Source: an uncultured Clostridia bacterium
Lineage (GTDB): Bacteria; Bacillota; Clostridia; Christensenellales; UBA1242
NCBI GenBank assembly: GCA_900554955.1
Contig: USJH01000036.1
Span: forward strand, 1-8,980
DNA length: 8,980 nt
Direction: 5' to 3'
Shown here piece by piece: positions 1 through 6,285 of this stretch; the first letter of the stretch is position 1; every line of letters begins with the position of its first letter. Below the pieces are notes generated by a model. It saw only the letters and a list, made by a program, of their open reading frames with translations. It was not told the origin of the DNA and made no database searches. Made by a program: the position numbers and the translations under genes.

Positions 1-321
1 GTTACAAGTGTTCCGGCAAACACAACTGCAAGCAAGACTTATGCGACACAGTTGACACTTACTTTTGATGCAAATGGTGGAACTTGTAACACAACAAGTG
101 CAACAGCATATTATAATGTTTCGTTGCACGATTCGGGCTTTGTTTTCCCATATCCAACAAAGTCGGGATATATGTTTTCTGGGTGGTATCAAACAAATCT
201 TTTGTTGGAACAAAACTCTCACTTGATTCGGTTTTCACAACAAATTGCAAATTCTATGCAAAGTGGGAAGAGCAAAATCAGCCAAGTGGTGGGGGATCAA
301 GTAACAGCCCATGTTATATAA
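1..321 (+). CDS. InlB B-repeat surface protein, upstream fragment (5' cut by window, frameshifted)
   Basis: This is the 3' end of a larger reading frame that enters the window in frame 1. It reads through the start of a Listeria-Bacteroides B-repeat (InlB/Flg_new type): TLTFDANGGT, then a spacer, then SGYMFSGWYQ. The residues before it (PANTTASKTYAT) look like the tail of a preceding B-repeat, so the intact protein probably had several. From about base 195 the frame degenerates (LLLEQNSHLIRF...) and stops at 319-321, while the rest of the repeat continues in the -1 frame. The two fragments are therefore almost certainly one gene broken by a single missing base. B-repeats are beta-grasp-like modules of secreted or surface proteins in Gram-positive bacteria and Bacteroides. 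The N-terminus and secretion signal are outside the window. I am confident of the family and less sure whether the break is biological or a sequencing error. Confidence 0.75.
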   Translation, partial: VTSVPANTTASKTYATQLTLTFDANGGTCNTTSATAYYNVSLHDSGFVFPYPTKSGYMFSGWYQTNLLLEQNSHLIRFSQQIANSMQSGKSKISQVVGDQVTAHVI

Positions 322-1067
322 GCTGGGAAGAAACGGGAAGTCCTCTTGTTAATGAGGTTTCAGAAGATATTAAGCGATATAACAATAAGTATACGCTTGA
401 GTCTATTGATGGATTTGTTATAATTTCAGATTACAACTATTCATCATTTCAAGATTATGCTTTGGTTGAATGTTTAAACACATCGCACTTACCAATCCAA
501 ATTTATATTGTTGAGCTGAACCCTGAAGGTCCAAATGCAAGTTATATTAATTGTAGCAATTGTTCGCTTATTGTTGCAATATATGTTCAAGAATATGCAT
601 TTGGAATTTCAAACACATGGGATGCGGTATTTTTTGACGAAAACGAACAACTGTTCCGAGAACTTGCTCCAAATGCAATATTCTGGGATTTACGAGGATT
701 TTGCACTGAAAACTTTAAACCGGAAGATGCAGTTGGCGAACAAACTACAACTGAACAATATAAGTTGATTTTGGGAAGACAAGTTCAACTTTGCATTTTG
801 CCAGAGAATTTCTATCTTGGAATTGACTGGTCGCTTAGTGAAGCTGGTTGTGTTGTTCAAAACTATTTGTTTGAAGATGTTACAGGCGACTATTCATTTG
901 TGTCTTCAAAAAACAACGATCAAAACGAAATTTATCGAGATCTTGCAAAATTTTCTTTAAACTTTAACCAAGAAAGAACAATACAAAATATTTTGAATTT
1001 AAACGATGAAAAGTTGCTTGAAACAAAAAGAAAAATCAAGCTTGTTTCAAATGTGAAAAAAGAATAA
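183..1067 (+). CDS. InlB B-repeat surface protein, downstream fragment with unrecognised C-terminal domain
   Basis: This frame carries the second half of the B-repeat begun in frame 1 (VGTKLSLDSVF... CKFYAKW, about bases 204-269). A short GGGSS linker follows, then about 260 residues I do not recognise. A GTG at 183 opens the frame, but no ribosome binding site precedes it and it starts inside the repeat, so independent translation is unlikely; the true start lies upstream of the window. The C-terminal region has seven cysteines (including NCSNCS), several alternating hydrophobic stretches suggesting beta structure (LPIQIYIVEL, SLIVAIYV), and a lysine-rich amphipathic tail ending KKIKL-like through VSNVKKE. 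There is no LPXTG sortase motif, no hydrophobic anchor and no obvious choline- or SLH-type wall-binding repeat, so surface attachment is unexplained. A strong terminator begins right after the stop. Confidence 0.7.
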   Translation: MVSNKSFVGTKLSLDSVFTTNCKFYAKWEEQNQPSGGGSSNSPCYISWEETGSPLVNEVSEDIKRYNNKYTLESIDGFVIISDYNYSSFQDYALVECLNTSHLPIQIYIVELNPEGPNASYINCSNCSLIVAIYVQEYAFGISNTWDAVFFDENEQLFRELAPNAIFWDLRGFCTENFKPEDAVGEQTTTEQYKLILGRQVQLCILPENFYLGIDWSLSEAGCVVQNYLFEDVTGDYSFVSSKNNDQNEIYRDLAKFSLNFNQERTIQNILNLNDEKLLETKRKIKLVSNVKKE

Positions 1068-1109
1068 AAATAAAAGCACCGGTTGTCGGTGCTTTTATTT
1101 TCTTTGTTG
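1068..1109 (+). terminator. Intrinsic terminator after the B-repeat gene
   Basis: A perfect 14-bp stem, 1068-1081 pairing with 1087-1100, closes a 5-base loop (GTTGT). Its core is AAAAGCACCG/CGGTGCTTTT. The 3' arm is T-rich and continues into TTTCTTT. The A-rich 5' arm becomes T-rich on the other strand, so it could work in both directions, although no minus-strand gene needs it here. It starts at the first base after the stop codon of the surface protein. Confidence 0.9.
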
Positions 1110-1160
1110 GGTATTGTTTTTTCTAAAATGAAAAATATTTCACTTAAAATGTTAAATTGT

Positions 1161-1190
1161 TTGCAATGACAAAAAAGGGTGGAGTATAAT
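1161..1190 (+). promoter_or_regulatory. Sigma-A-type promoter for the FakA-C-like gene
   Basis: The -10 box TATAAT (1185-1190) matches consensus 6/6. A TTGCAA box (1161-1166) lies 18 bp upstream and matches the -35 consensus at 4/6. Transcription would start near 1197, leaving a leader of under 20 bases that contains the AAGGAG ribosome binding site (1201-1206), 7 bases before the ATG at 1214. Confidence 0.65.
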
Positions 1191-1213
1191 GAAAACGTAA
1201 AAGGAGAAACAAT

Positions 1214-1480
1214 ATGGATGAAGATGAAGAAATTGAATATCGTTATGATACCCAACTTTTAATCGAAGGCAAAGACCTTGATGAAGACAAAATTCGTGAA
1301 TATTTCACAAAAAACTTTGATGGAGATTGTTTGCTTGCCGTTGGAGATAAAGAACTTATCAAAATTCATTTCCACACAAATGAACCATGGAAAGTTTTGG
1401 AATATTGTCGTTCACTTGGCGAAATTTTTGACATTGTTGTTGAAGATATGGATCGTCAATCTCGTGGACTTCAGGGCTAA
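1214..1480 (+). CDS. Small stand-alone FakA/YloV C-terminal-domain-like protein (88 aa)
   Basis: The sequence has the signature of the C-terminal domain of FakA (YloV), the DhaL-type fatty acid kinase: an opening YDTQLLIEG (compare the YCTEF-type start in FakA), then DGDCLLAVGDKELIKIHFHTN, then EPWKVLEYCRSLGEI and a closing IVVEDMDRQ. The N-terminal ATP-binding kinase domain and the middle domain are absent, and no frame upstream could supply them; the gene has its own promoter, a strong AAGGAG site 7 bases before the start, and its own terminator. In FakA the C-terminal part is understood to engage the fatty-acid-binding partner FakB (DegV family). A free copy could therefore bind a FakB/DegV protein or work with a separate kinase, but that is inference. 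Short proteins of this type in Clostridia are, as I recall, labelled 'kinase to dihydroxyacetone kinase'. The first residues are very acidic (MDEDEEIE). No signal peptide or membrane segment is present, so it should be cytosolic. Confidence 0.8.
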   Translation: MDEDEEIEYRYDTQLLIEGKDLDEDKIREYFTKNFDGDCLLAVGDKELIKIHFHTNEPWKVLEYCRSLGEIFDIVVEDMDRQSRGLQG

Positions 1481-1487
1481 AAAGTTT

Positions 1488-1519
1488 AAAGCGAAGAGAA
1501 TTCTTCGCTTTTTCTTTTG
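1488..1519 (+). terminator. Intrinsic terminator after the FakA-C-like gene
   Basis: A 10-bp perfect stem (1488-1497 with 1502-1511, core GCGAAGA/TCTTCGC) closes a GAAT tetraloop and is followed by a T-rich tract to about 1518. It lies 7 bases after the stop codon, making the small gene a monocistronic unit. Confidence 0.85.
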
Positions 1520-1548
1520 CTTGAAATTGAATTGTTGCTTTAAAAAGT

Positions 1549-1577
1549 TTGACGAGATAAATTATTATAACTATAAT
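1549..1577 (+). promoter_or_regulatory. Near-consensus sigma-A promoter for the lipoprotein gene
   Basis: TTGACG (1549-1554, 5/6 match to the -35 box) and TATAAT (1572-1577, 6/6) are separated by exactly 17 bp. Transcription would begin near 1584, about 20 bases before the ATG at 1604. This is the best promoter in the window and suggests substantial constitutive expression. Confidence 0.8.
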
Positions 1578-1603
1578 TTTACATAATAGAAGTAGGGCAA
1601 AAG

Positions 1604-3217
1604 ATGAAGAAGGTTTTTAAATTCATTTTCACACTTTCAATTTTAATGTGCAGCATGTGCATTTTTTCAGCATGTGAAATTGGAGAGTTTGCAAGTTTTT
1701 CGGTTTCATATGTTTCAAGTGAATATTCTTTTGATGCATTTTCTTCTTCAATCATGGTTGAATATGGAAAAACTGTAAACTTCACAAAAAGCGATTTTAA
1801 AGTTTATCGTGTGAACAAACGTGGACTCAAACAAAAAACTAAAAATTATAATCTTGATGCTTCGTCAGTAAATGGAAAGAGATTGACAATTGGTGATTAT
1901 AAGATATATTTTTCAAACGATAAAGGTGACTATAAAACTGCAATGACCTTGACGGTTTATGAAAAAGAAATTGAAAAACCAACTTTCACAGTTTTTGAAA
2001 CTGAATATGATCAAAATGAAATTAACATTAAAACATATCTTGAAAGCTTGCCACAATTTGATACTTCTGCAATGGTTGTTGAAGACAGTGCTTCTTCAGT
2101 TGTTTCAGCAATTGATGCGGGAACATATAAAACAAAAATCAATCTTAAATATGGCTATGTTTGGAACACTCTTTCAAACAAAACGGCATCAATCGAATTT
2201 GTTTGGACAATTCGAAAGAAAGTTGTTGCGTCTCCGAGAGTTTCGGGAACAAGCACTTTCACTGTTGATTATGATGAGAATTATAACCTTAAAGAGCGCA
2301 CATTGACTTTTGAAAATGTTGCAAATGGGATTTATCAAATTTCAGGAAACAGGCAAAAAACAGCTGGAAAATATTCTGCAACAGTTTCGATTTCAAATGA
2401 GAACTATTGTTTTGCTGATGATCAAGAAATTTTAACATATGACTATGAAATTTTGCCAAAAACTCTTGAAACTGTAACTCTTAAAGATTCTGGAACATAT
2501 GAATATTCTGGACAAGCAATCGCACCAAATCTTTTAAATTTCATTTCCGAATTCATGACAATTTCAGATATTTCAAACAACGTTTCGGCAGGAGTTTATC
2601 AGGTTGTTGTTGGCTTTAAAAATGAGTTTTCTGGAAGTTTTGTTTTTGAAAACAATAAGGCAATTCAAAATATTGACTATCAAATTTCAAAAAAACAAGT
2701 TGCTCGTCCAACTTTGAAAAATGAAACTTTTGTTTATACGGGTTTGGCGCCACAAATTGAACTTGAAAATTATGATGAAAATTTGTTTTCGTTAAGCGAT
2801 ACATCAAACAATATTTCAGCTGGTTTTTACACATTGATAGTTTCGCCAAAAAACAAAACAATTTCTGATAACTATGCATTTGTTGGTTCCGATGTTATGC
2901 AAGTTCTTTCGCTTGTTTACAAAATTGAAAAGGCAAAAGAAAATGTCAACATTTCATTTTCTGTTCCAGATGGTCAAACATTCAGTGAGGGAATGACAGC
3001 AACTGCTGAAATTGTTGCAGATAACAGTTCACTTTCAAGCAGTGTTGTGCTTTATAAACGTGTTGGTCAAACATATGAAAAAGTTGAACAAATTGACGGG
3101 GCAGGCGAATATATTCTTGCACTTAATGTTTCATTTGACTCTGCAAACTATGTTCTTGTTTTTAATGGTGAAACTGTTAAAGACAGCGATTTGCAAAAAT
3201 CATTTAGAGTTTTATAA
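1604..3217 (+). CDS. Lipoprotein of tandem Ig-like (MBG-like) modules
   Basis: This 537-residue protein starts with a lipoprotein signal peptide: KK, a hydrophobic core, then a lipobox IFSAC with Cys24 as the predicted lipidated residue. The ATG at 1604 follows a weak AGTAGGG site (1591-1597). The remainder is a chain of about 75-90-residue modules, each with a pattern like Y-x-x-x-(hydrophobic)...AG-x-Y-x-(hydrophobic)...N-Y-x-F...Y-x-I-x-K-K followed by a proline. Approximate modules are 30-125 (divergent), 126-208 (ends FVWTIRKK), 215-287 (YDYEILPK), 295-365 (YQISKKQVARP), 373-443 (YKIEKAKEN) and 445-537 (divergent, with GAGEY). Modules 295-365 and 373-443 are the most alike (ISDISNNVSAGVYQ versus LSDTSNNISAGFYT). 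The pattern recalls MBG/Ig-like repeats of surface proteins. A membrane-anchored, extracellular adhesive or spacer role is inference. No catalytic motif is visible. Confidence 0.8.
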   Translation: MKKVFKFIFTLSILMCSMCIFSACEIGEFASFSVSYVSSEYSFDAFSSSIMVEYGKTVNFTKSDFKVYRVNKRGLKQKTKNYNLDASSVNGKRLTIGDYKIYFSNDKGDYKTAMTLTVYEKEIEKPTFTVFETEYDQNEINIKTYLESLPQFDTSAMVVEDSASSVVSAIDAGTYKTKINLKYGYVWNTLSNKTASIEFVWTIRKKVVASPRVSGTSTFTVDYDENYNLKERTLTFENVANGIYQISGNRQKTAGKYSATVSISNENYCFADDQEILTYDYEILPKTLETVTLKDSGTYEYSGQAIAPNLLNFISEFMTISDISNNVSAGVYQVVVGFKNEFSGSFVFENNKAIQNIDYQISKKQVARPTLKNETFVYTGLAPQIELENYDENLFSLSDTSNNISAGFYTLIVSPKNKTISDNYAFVGSDVMQVLSLVYKIEKAKENVNISFSVPDGQTFSEGMTATAEIVADNSSLSSSVVLYKRVGQTYEKVEQIDGAGEYILALNVSFDSANYVLVFNGETVKDSDLQKSFRVL

Positions 3218-3221
3218 AAAT

Positions 3222-3255
3222 AAAAGTCACCAAAAACGGTGGCTTTTTATTTTGC
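3222..3255. terminator. Bidirectional terminator between convergent lipoprotein gene and asd-ddh operon
   Basis: A 10-bp stem (3222-3231 with 3238-3247, core GTCACC/GGTGGC with one T-G wobble) closes an AAAAAC loop. On the plus strand it is followed by TATTTTGC. Read on the minus strand, the same hairpin is followed by TTTTATTTTTATAA, a good U-tract. It starts 4 bases after the lipoprotein stop and sits 12 bases beyond the end of ddh, so it can serve both. Its flanks resemble those of the terminator at 1068-1109. Confidence 0.8.
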
Positions 3256-3259
3256 TTAT

Positions 3260-4180
3260 TTAGCAAAAAGTTGAAATTAGTTTATTTATTGGTTCTTCAA
3301 ATAGCCATGAAACGGGAATTTGCATTGGGGTGAAGGCTTTAAAAACTTTAGCTTTAACAATTTTTGAAAGTGCAGTCGCATAGCAAAGCATGATGTTTGC
3401 GGTGAATTCGGGGTTGCTTTGCATTGAAAGGAAAAGTTCAAGAGAACTTGTTTTGCTTTTGCAAACAATGTGCCCTTTGTGTGAAAGTGAAGAGTGTTTT
3501 TTGACAAGTGATTTTTGACTTATGAATTTCACAATTGTTTTTTCACCCTTGAAATAGTTTGGAGTGGAAAAAATTTTGTTTTTGATTTCTTTATGATTGT
3601 TATTTGTGACAACAAAACATTTTCGAATATGTTTTGAAACTGTAATAGGTTTGTTTTTTTGTGCTTGGCGAACTGCTCTTTTGTTTTCAATTGTATATTG
3701 CTTTGCATCAATAATGCCTTTAATTCGTTTCAGTGCATTTGTGTGCCCAAGACTTATTCCTTTACCATAAAAGCAGTTCACATTTTCAAAAATGTGGCTA
3801 AAAAGAACCCTTAAAACTGAGAACAGCCCCGGATCCCAACCACAACAAATGATGCTTGAAGTTTGATGTGTTTGACAGGTTTTATTGACATTTTGAAAGT
3901 GTTTTAATGTTTTTTGATGTGTATCAAATGTGTCAATCGTGTTAAAATTTTTTGCAAAAAGAGGGGTTTGAATCATAAGGTCTTTTTCGCTTCCACCACA
4001 CATTAACATAACGTCTATTTTACCTTTAAATTTTGGTGCTTCTGAAATGTTGAAAACTGGCGAAGATGCTGAAATTTTTCTTCGTGAAAAAATTCCAACA
4101 ATCTCAAAATTATTGTTTGTGCTTGCAAGTTTTTCAACTGCTTTTCCAAGGTTGCCATAGCCAACAATTCCTATTTTCAT
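3260..4180 (-). CDS. ddh: meso-Diaminopimelate dehydrogenase
   Basis: Ddh (EC 1.4.1.16) reductively aminates L-tetrahydrodipicolinate with NADPH and ammonia to give meso-DAP in one step, bypassing the acylated intermediates of the longer DAP pathways. The 306-residue length fits. The N-terminal Rossmann motif GYGNLG is at 7-12 and the NADPH-phosphate-binding FSRR at 31-34. Family motifs follow: CGGSEKDL (61-68), DTFDTH (83-88), CGWDPGLFS (113-121), GKGISLGHTNALKRI (139-153), QYT (161-163), R186 before CFVV, SHKGH (233-237) and NPEFTA (256-261). These match the Corynebacterium glutamicum enzyme closely as I remember it. Differences are a Tyr (138) where that enzyme has Trp, and SLGHTNA where it has SQGHSDA. 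The start overlaps the asd stop as ATGA, and an AAGGAG site (4194-4189) lies 8 bases upstream. It is cytosolic and is the last gene of the operon. Confidence 0.93.
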   Translation of the reverse strand: MKIGIVGYGNLGKAVEKLASTNNNFEIVGIFSRRKISASSPVFNISEAPKFKGKIDVMLMCGGSEKDLMIQTPLFAKNFNTIDTFDTHQKTLKHFQNVNKTCQTHQTSSIICCGWDPGLFSVLRVLFSHIFENVNCFYGKGISLGHTNALKRIKGIIDAKQYTIENKRAVRQAQKNKPITVSKHIRKCFVVTNNNHKEIKNKIFSTPNYFKGEKTIVKFISQKSLVKKHSSLSHKGHIVCKSKTSSLELFLSMQSNPEFTANIMLCYATALSKIVKAKVFKAFTPMQIPVSWLFEEPINKLISTFC

Positions 4181-5124
4181 TTTGCTTTCTCCTTGCTTAA
4201 AATATTCATGATTTGAATTGCGTTTGTGCTTGCACCTTTATAAAGATTGTCTGCAACAACCCAAAAATTAATGCCGTTTTCAACCGAAAAATCTCGGCGA
4301 ATTCTCCCAACATATACTTTTGTTGTTTGCTTTGCAATATTGCAAAGGGGATAGGTGCTAGAAATGGGGTTGTCAAGCAGAACAATGCCGTTTGAATTTT
4401 CAAGTTTTTCATAAATTGTTTTTAAACTTATGTTCTCTTCAAATTCGACATTCACGCTTGCACCATGGCAAAAATGAATTGGAACTCGAACGGCAGTTGC
4501 GGATATTTTTATATTTTCGCCCAGGATTTTTTGTGTTTCGAACATGATTTTGTCTTCTTCTTCGCTATATCCGTTGTCAAGAAAATTTCCAATTTGTGGC
4601 ACAAGGTCGTCACAAAGAATTTGTGGAATTTTTAAAGTTGTTTTATTTTCAAGATCATATATTCCTTTTTCACCAGCACCGCTTGCTGATTGATAGGTTG
4701 AAACAATAACTCTCTTTATTTTTGCAATTTTTGAAAGATAATATAGAACCAAAACAACTTGAATTGTTGAGCAATTAGGATTTGCAATCAATTTTGAAGA
4801 TGATGCTTTTTCGCCATTAATTTCGGGAACAACAAGTGGAACATTGTCAATTCTTCGAAATGCACTTGAATTGTCAATCACGGTTGCTCCTTTATTGATG
4901 AATTTTTGTGCATATTTTTTGCTTATTTCACTTCCTGCAGAAAAAATGGCATAGTCCACTTTTTTAACACTTAAAGTGCTCAGTGGAATGATTTTGTGCC
5001 CGCAAATTTCTTTGCCTTTCGACCGTTTTGAAGCATAGCAAAAAAGCTCGTGACTTTTGCCGTCAAGTTGTTCTATAATTTTTCTTCCTACAAGTCCGGT
5101 TGCACCAACAATTGCTATTTTCAT
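4177..5124 (-). CDS. asd: Aspartate-semialdehyde dehydrogenase
   Basis: Asd (EC 1.2.1.11) reduces beta-aspartyl phosphate to aspartate semialdehyde with NADPH, the branch point to DAP/lysine and to threonine/methionine. The 315-residue product shows the N-terminal NADP motif GATGLVG (7-13), DNSSAFR (84-90), the active-site motif NPNCSTIQ with catalytic Cys118, SASGAGEKG (146-154), RVPI...H (213-220; His220 fits the catalytic base) and a C-terminal DNLYKGASTNAIQI. The length is slightly short of the usual 330-370. I chose the ATG at 5124 rather than the in-frame ATG at 5199: it gives the canonical MKIAIVGATG start and has a GAGGT site 6 bases before it, while the extra 25 residues look like untranslated leader. 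The stop overlaps the ddh start by four bases, so the two are translationally coupled. Confidence 0.95.
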   Translation of the reverse strand: MKIAIVGATGLVGRKIIEQLDGKSHELFCYASKRSKGKEICGHKIIPLSTLSVKKVDYAIFSAGSEISKKYAQKFINKGATVIDNSSAFRRIDNVPLVVPEINGEKASSSKLIANPNCSTIQVVLVLYYLSKIAKIKRVIVSTYQSASGAGEKGIYDLENKTTLKIPQILCDDLVPQIGNFLDNGYSEEEDKIMFETQKILGENIKISATAVRVPIHFCHGASVNVEFEENISLKTIYEKLENSNGIVLLDNPISSTYPLCNIAKQTTKVYVGRIRRDFSVENGINFWVVADNLYKGASTNAIQIMNILSKEKAK

Positions 5125-5135
5125 TTTTTCACCTC
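5125..5135 (-). promoter_or_regulatory. Ribosome binding site that fixes the asd start
   Basis: On the minus strand GAGGT (5135-5131) precedes the ATG at 5124 by 6 bases. The longer in-frame ATG at 5199 has no comparable site, so this decides the start of asd. A clear minus-strand promoter is not visible; the best -10-like sequence is TATAAC (5213-5208), which lacks a convincing -35 and overlaps the opposing promoter. Confidence 0.7.
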
Positions 5136-5185
5136 GGTTTATGCTATGTTTTTGGCAAAAAAATCGTGAAAAGTGGTTTAAAAAG

Positions 5186-5204
5186 TTTTCATGGAACATG
5201 AAAA
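5186..5204. repeat. Perfect inverted repeat between divergent operons (possible operator)
   Basis: TTTTCATG (5186-5193) and CATGAAAA (5197-5204) form a perfect 8-bp inverted repeat around a 3-base GAA spacer. It lies in the 123-base gap between divergent asd-ddh and the DUF2804 operon, covering the likely -35 region of the rightward promoter. Its size and symmetry fit a dimeric repressor site. No regulator gene is nearby, and a chance palindrome in AT-rich DNA is possible. Confidence 0.4.
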
Positions 5205-5215
5205 TGTGTTATATT
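5186..5215 (+). promoter_or_regulatory. Candidate promoter for the DUF2804-PAP2-FAD-MBL operon
   Basis: TATATT (5210-5215, 5/6 for the -10 box) lies 18 bp after TTTTCA (5186-5191, 4/6 for the -35 box). Transcription would start near 5222, about 26 bases before the ATG at 5248, which has an AAAAGGGG binding site (5232-5239). The -35 overlaps the left arm of the inverted repeat, so a bound protein there would be expected to block it. The -35 match is modest. Confidence 0.45.
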
Positions 5216-5247
5216 AGTTTTAACAAGATATAAAAGGGGAAACTTTT

Positions 5248-6282
5248 ATGCAAAAGATGATTGAAGAAAAAACCGACCTTTTAACAAAAGACGGAAAATT
5301 GAATTGTGATGGATATTGCACAAAAATGATTGTGAACTATAACAGGGAAAATGTTAAAAACAAACGTCGTTTGAAAGAGTGGGACTATTATTATGTTGCC
5401 GATTCTCATTTTGCCCTTTGTCTTACAATTTCAGACCTTTCATTTGCAGGTGTGTTGTCTGCTTCAGTTATAGATTTTCATACTGGCAAACACTATGACA
5501 AAACATCACTTGCGCTTTTCCCAAAAACTAAACCAGAACTTCCACTTTCAAGCACTGGTGGAAAGAGTTATTATAAAACTAAAGATGCCGAATTCACTTT
5601 TGAAGTTGAGGGTGGAAAACGTCACTTATTTGGAAGCTATAAAAACTTTTTCAAAGACTATGGCGCAGACCTTGATTTTGATGTTGTTTTATCTGCCGAA
5701 CCAGATGAAAGCATGGTTAAAGTGACTCCTTTTAAAAATCCGAGACATTTTTATTTCAATCAAAAAATCAACTGCATGAGTGCTGAAGGTGTTTTTACAT
5801 TCCATGGCAAGAAATATGAGTTTGATAAATATGGAACATTTGCAACTCTTGACTGGGGACGTGGTGTTTTGCCATATCGCACAAAATGGTATTGGGCAAG
5901 TATGAACTGTGCAATTCATGGTGGAAAAGTTGTTGGCTTTAACCTTGGAAAAGCTCTTGGAGACAATACAAAAGCAACTGAAAATATGTTCTTTGTAAAC
6001 AAAAAGGCATATAAGCTTGGAAATGTCTCAATCAACATTCAACGTAAAAACAAAAAAAGAGATTATCTTGGTGCTTGGACATTTTATTCAGACGATGGAA
6101 ATCTTGAGCTCATGTTCGAACCGATTGTTGATCGTTATTGTCCATTTAATGCACTTGTTATTGCCTTTATTCCGCATCAAGTTTTCGGAAGATATTCTGG
6201 AAAACTTAAACTTGACAGCGGTGAAGAAATTGAAATTGAAAATCAACTCGGATTTGCTGAAAGAGTTGTAAATCGTTGGTAG
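5248..6282 (+). CDS. DUF2804 family protein
   Basis: This 344-residue protein matches the DUF2804 family by its central signature: FATLDWGRGVLPY (about 198-210), WYWAS (214-218), then GGKVVGFNLGKALGD and a conserved EN at 245-246. The length fits the family. The sequence is rich in alternating hydrophobic and aromatic residues typical of beta structure (for example FTFEVEGGKRHLFGSY, LDFDVVLSAEP). No signal peptide or membrane helix is present, so it should be cytosolic. No catalytic function is established for the family as far as I know; a lipocalin-like or tocopherol-cyclase-like lipid-binding barrel is a speculation. The ATG at 5248 is preceded by an AGGGG site at an 8-base spacing. It is the first gene of a four-gene operon and ends 3 bases before the PAP2 start, so an association with lipid metabolism is conceivable. 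Confidence 0.85.
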   Translation: MQKMIEEKTDLLTKDGKLNCDGYCTKMIVNYNRENVKNKRRLKEWDYYYVADSHFALCLTISDLSFAGVLSASVIDFHTGKHYDKTSLALFPKTKPELPLSSTGGKSYYKTKDAEFTFEVEGGKRHLFGSYKNFFKDYGADLDFDVVLSAEPDESMVKVTPFKNPRHFYFNQKINCMSAEGVFTFHGKKYEFDKYGTFATLDWGRGVLPYRTKWYWASMNCAIHGGKVVGFNLGKALGDNTKATENMFFVNKKAYKLGNVSINIQRKNKKRDYLGAWTFYSDDGNLELMFEPIVDRYCPFNALVIAFIPHQVFGRYSGKLKLDSGEEIEIENQLGFAERVVNRW

Positions 6283-6285
6283 GAT

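Noticed and set aside
186..204. Programmed -1 ribosomal frameshift to explain the split B-repeat
   Set aside because: No X-XXY-YYZ slippery heptamer lies in the frame-1 phase, and no strong hairpin or pseudoknot is evident just downstream. A missing base is simpler.
1068..1100. Terminators at 1068-1109 and 3222-3255 as copies of a mobile repeat
   Set aside because: They share only AAAAATAAAAG-type flanks and a CACC/GGTG core typical of intrinsic terminators in AT-rich genomes. Loops and stem sequences differ.
932..1255. Minus-strand open frame of 107 codons across the terminator and the FakA-C promoter
   Set aside because: It overlaps the end of the B-repeat gene, a terminator and the next gene's start. 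Its composition (F, I, S rich) is that of antisense AT-rich DNA, and no family resemblance is seen.
5125..5199. Longer asd start at the ATG at 5199
   Set aside because: The added 25 residues do not resemble the family N-terminus and run through the palindromic promoter region. The ATG at 5124 has the ribosome binding site and the canonical MKIAIVGATG start.
5125..5247. Lysine riboswitch upstream of asd
   Set aside because: The whole gap is 123 bases, shorter than the lysine riboswitch aptamer plus expression platform, and none of its conserved junction sequence is visible.
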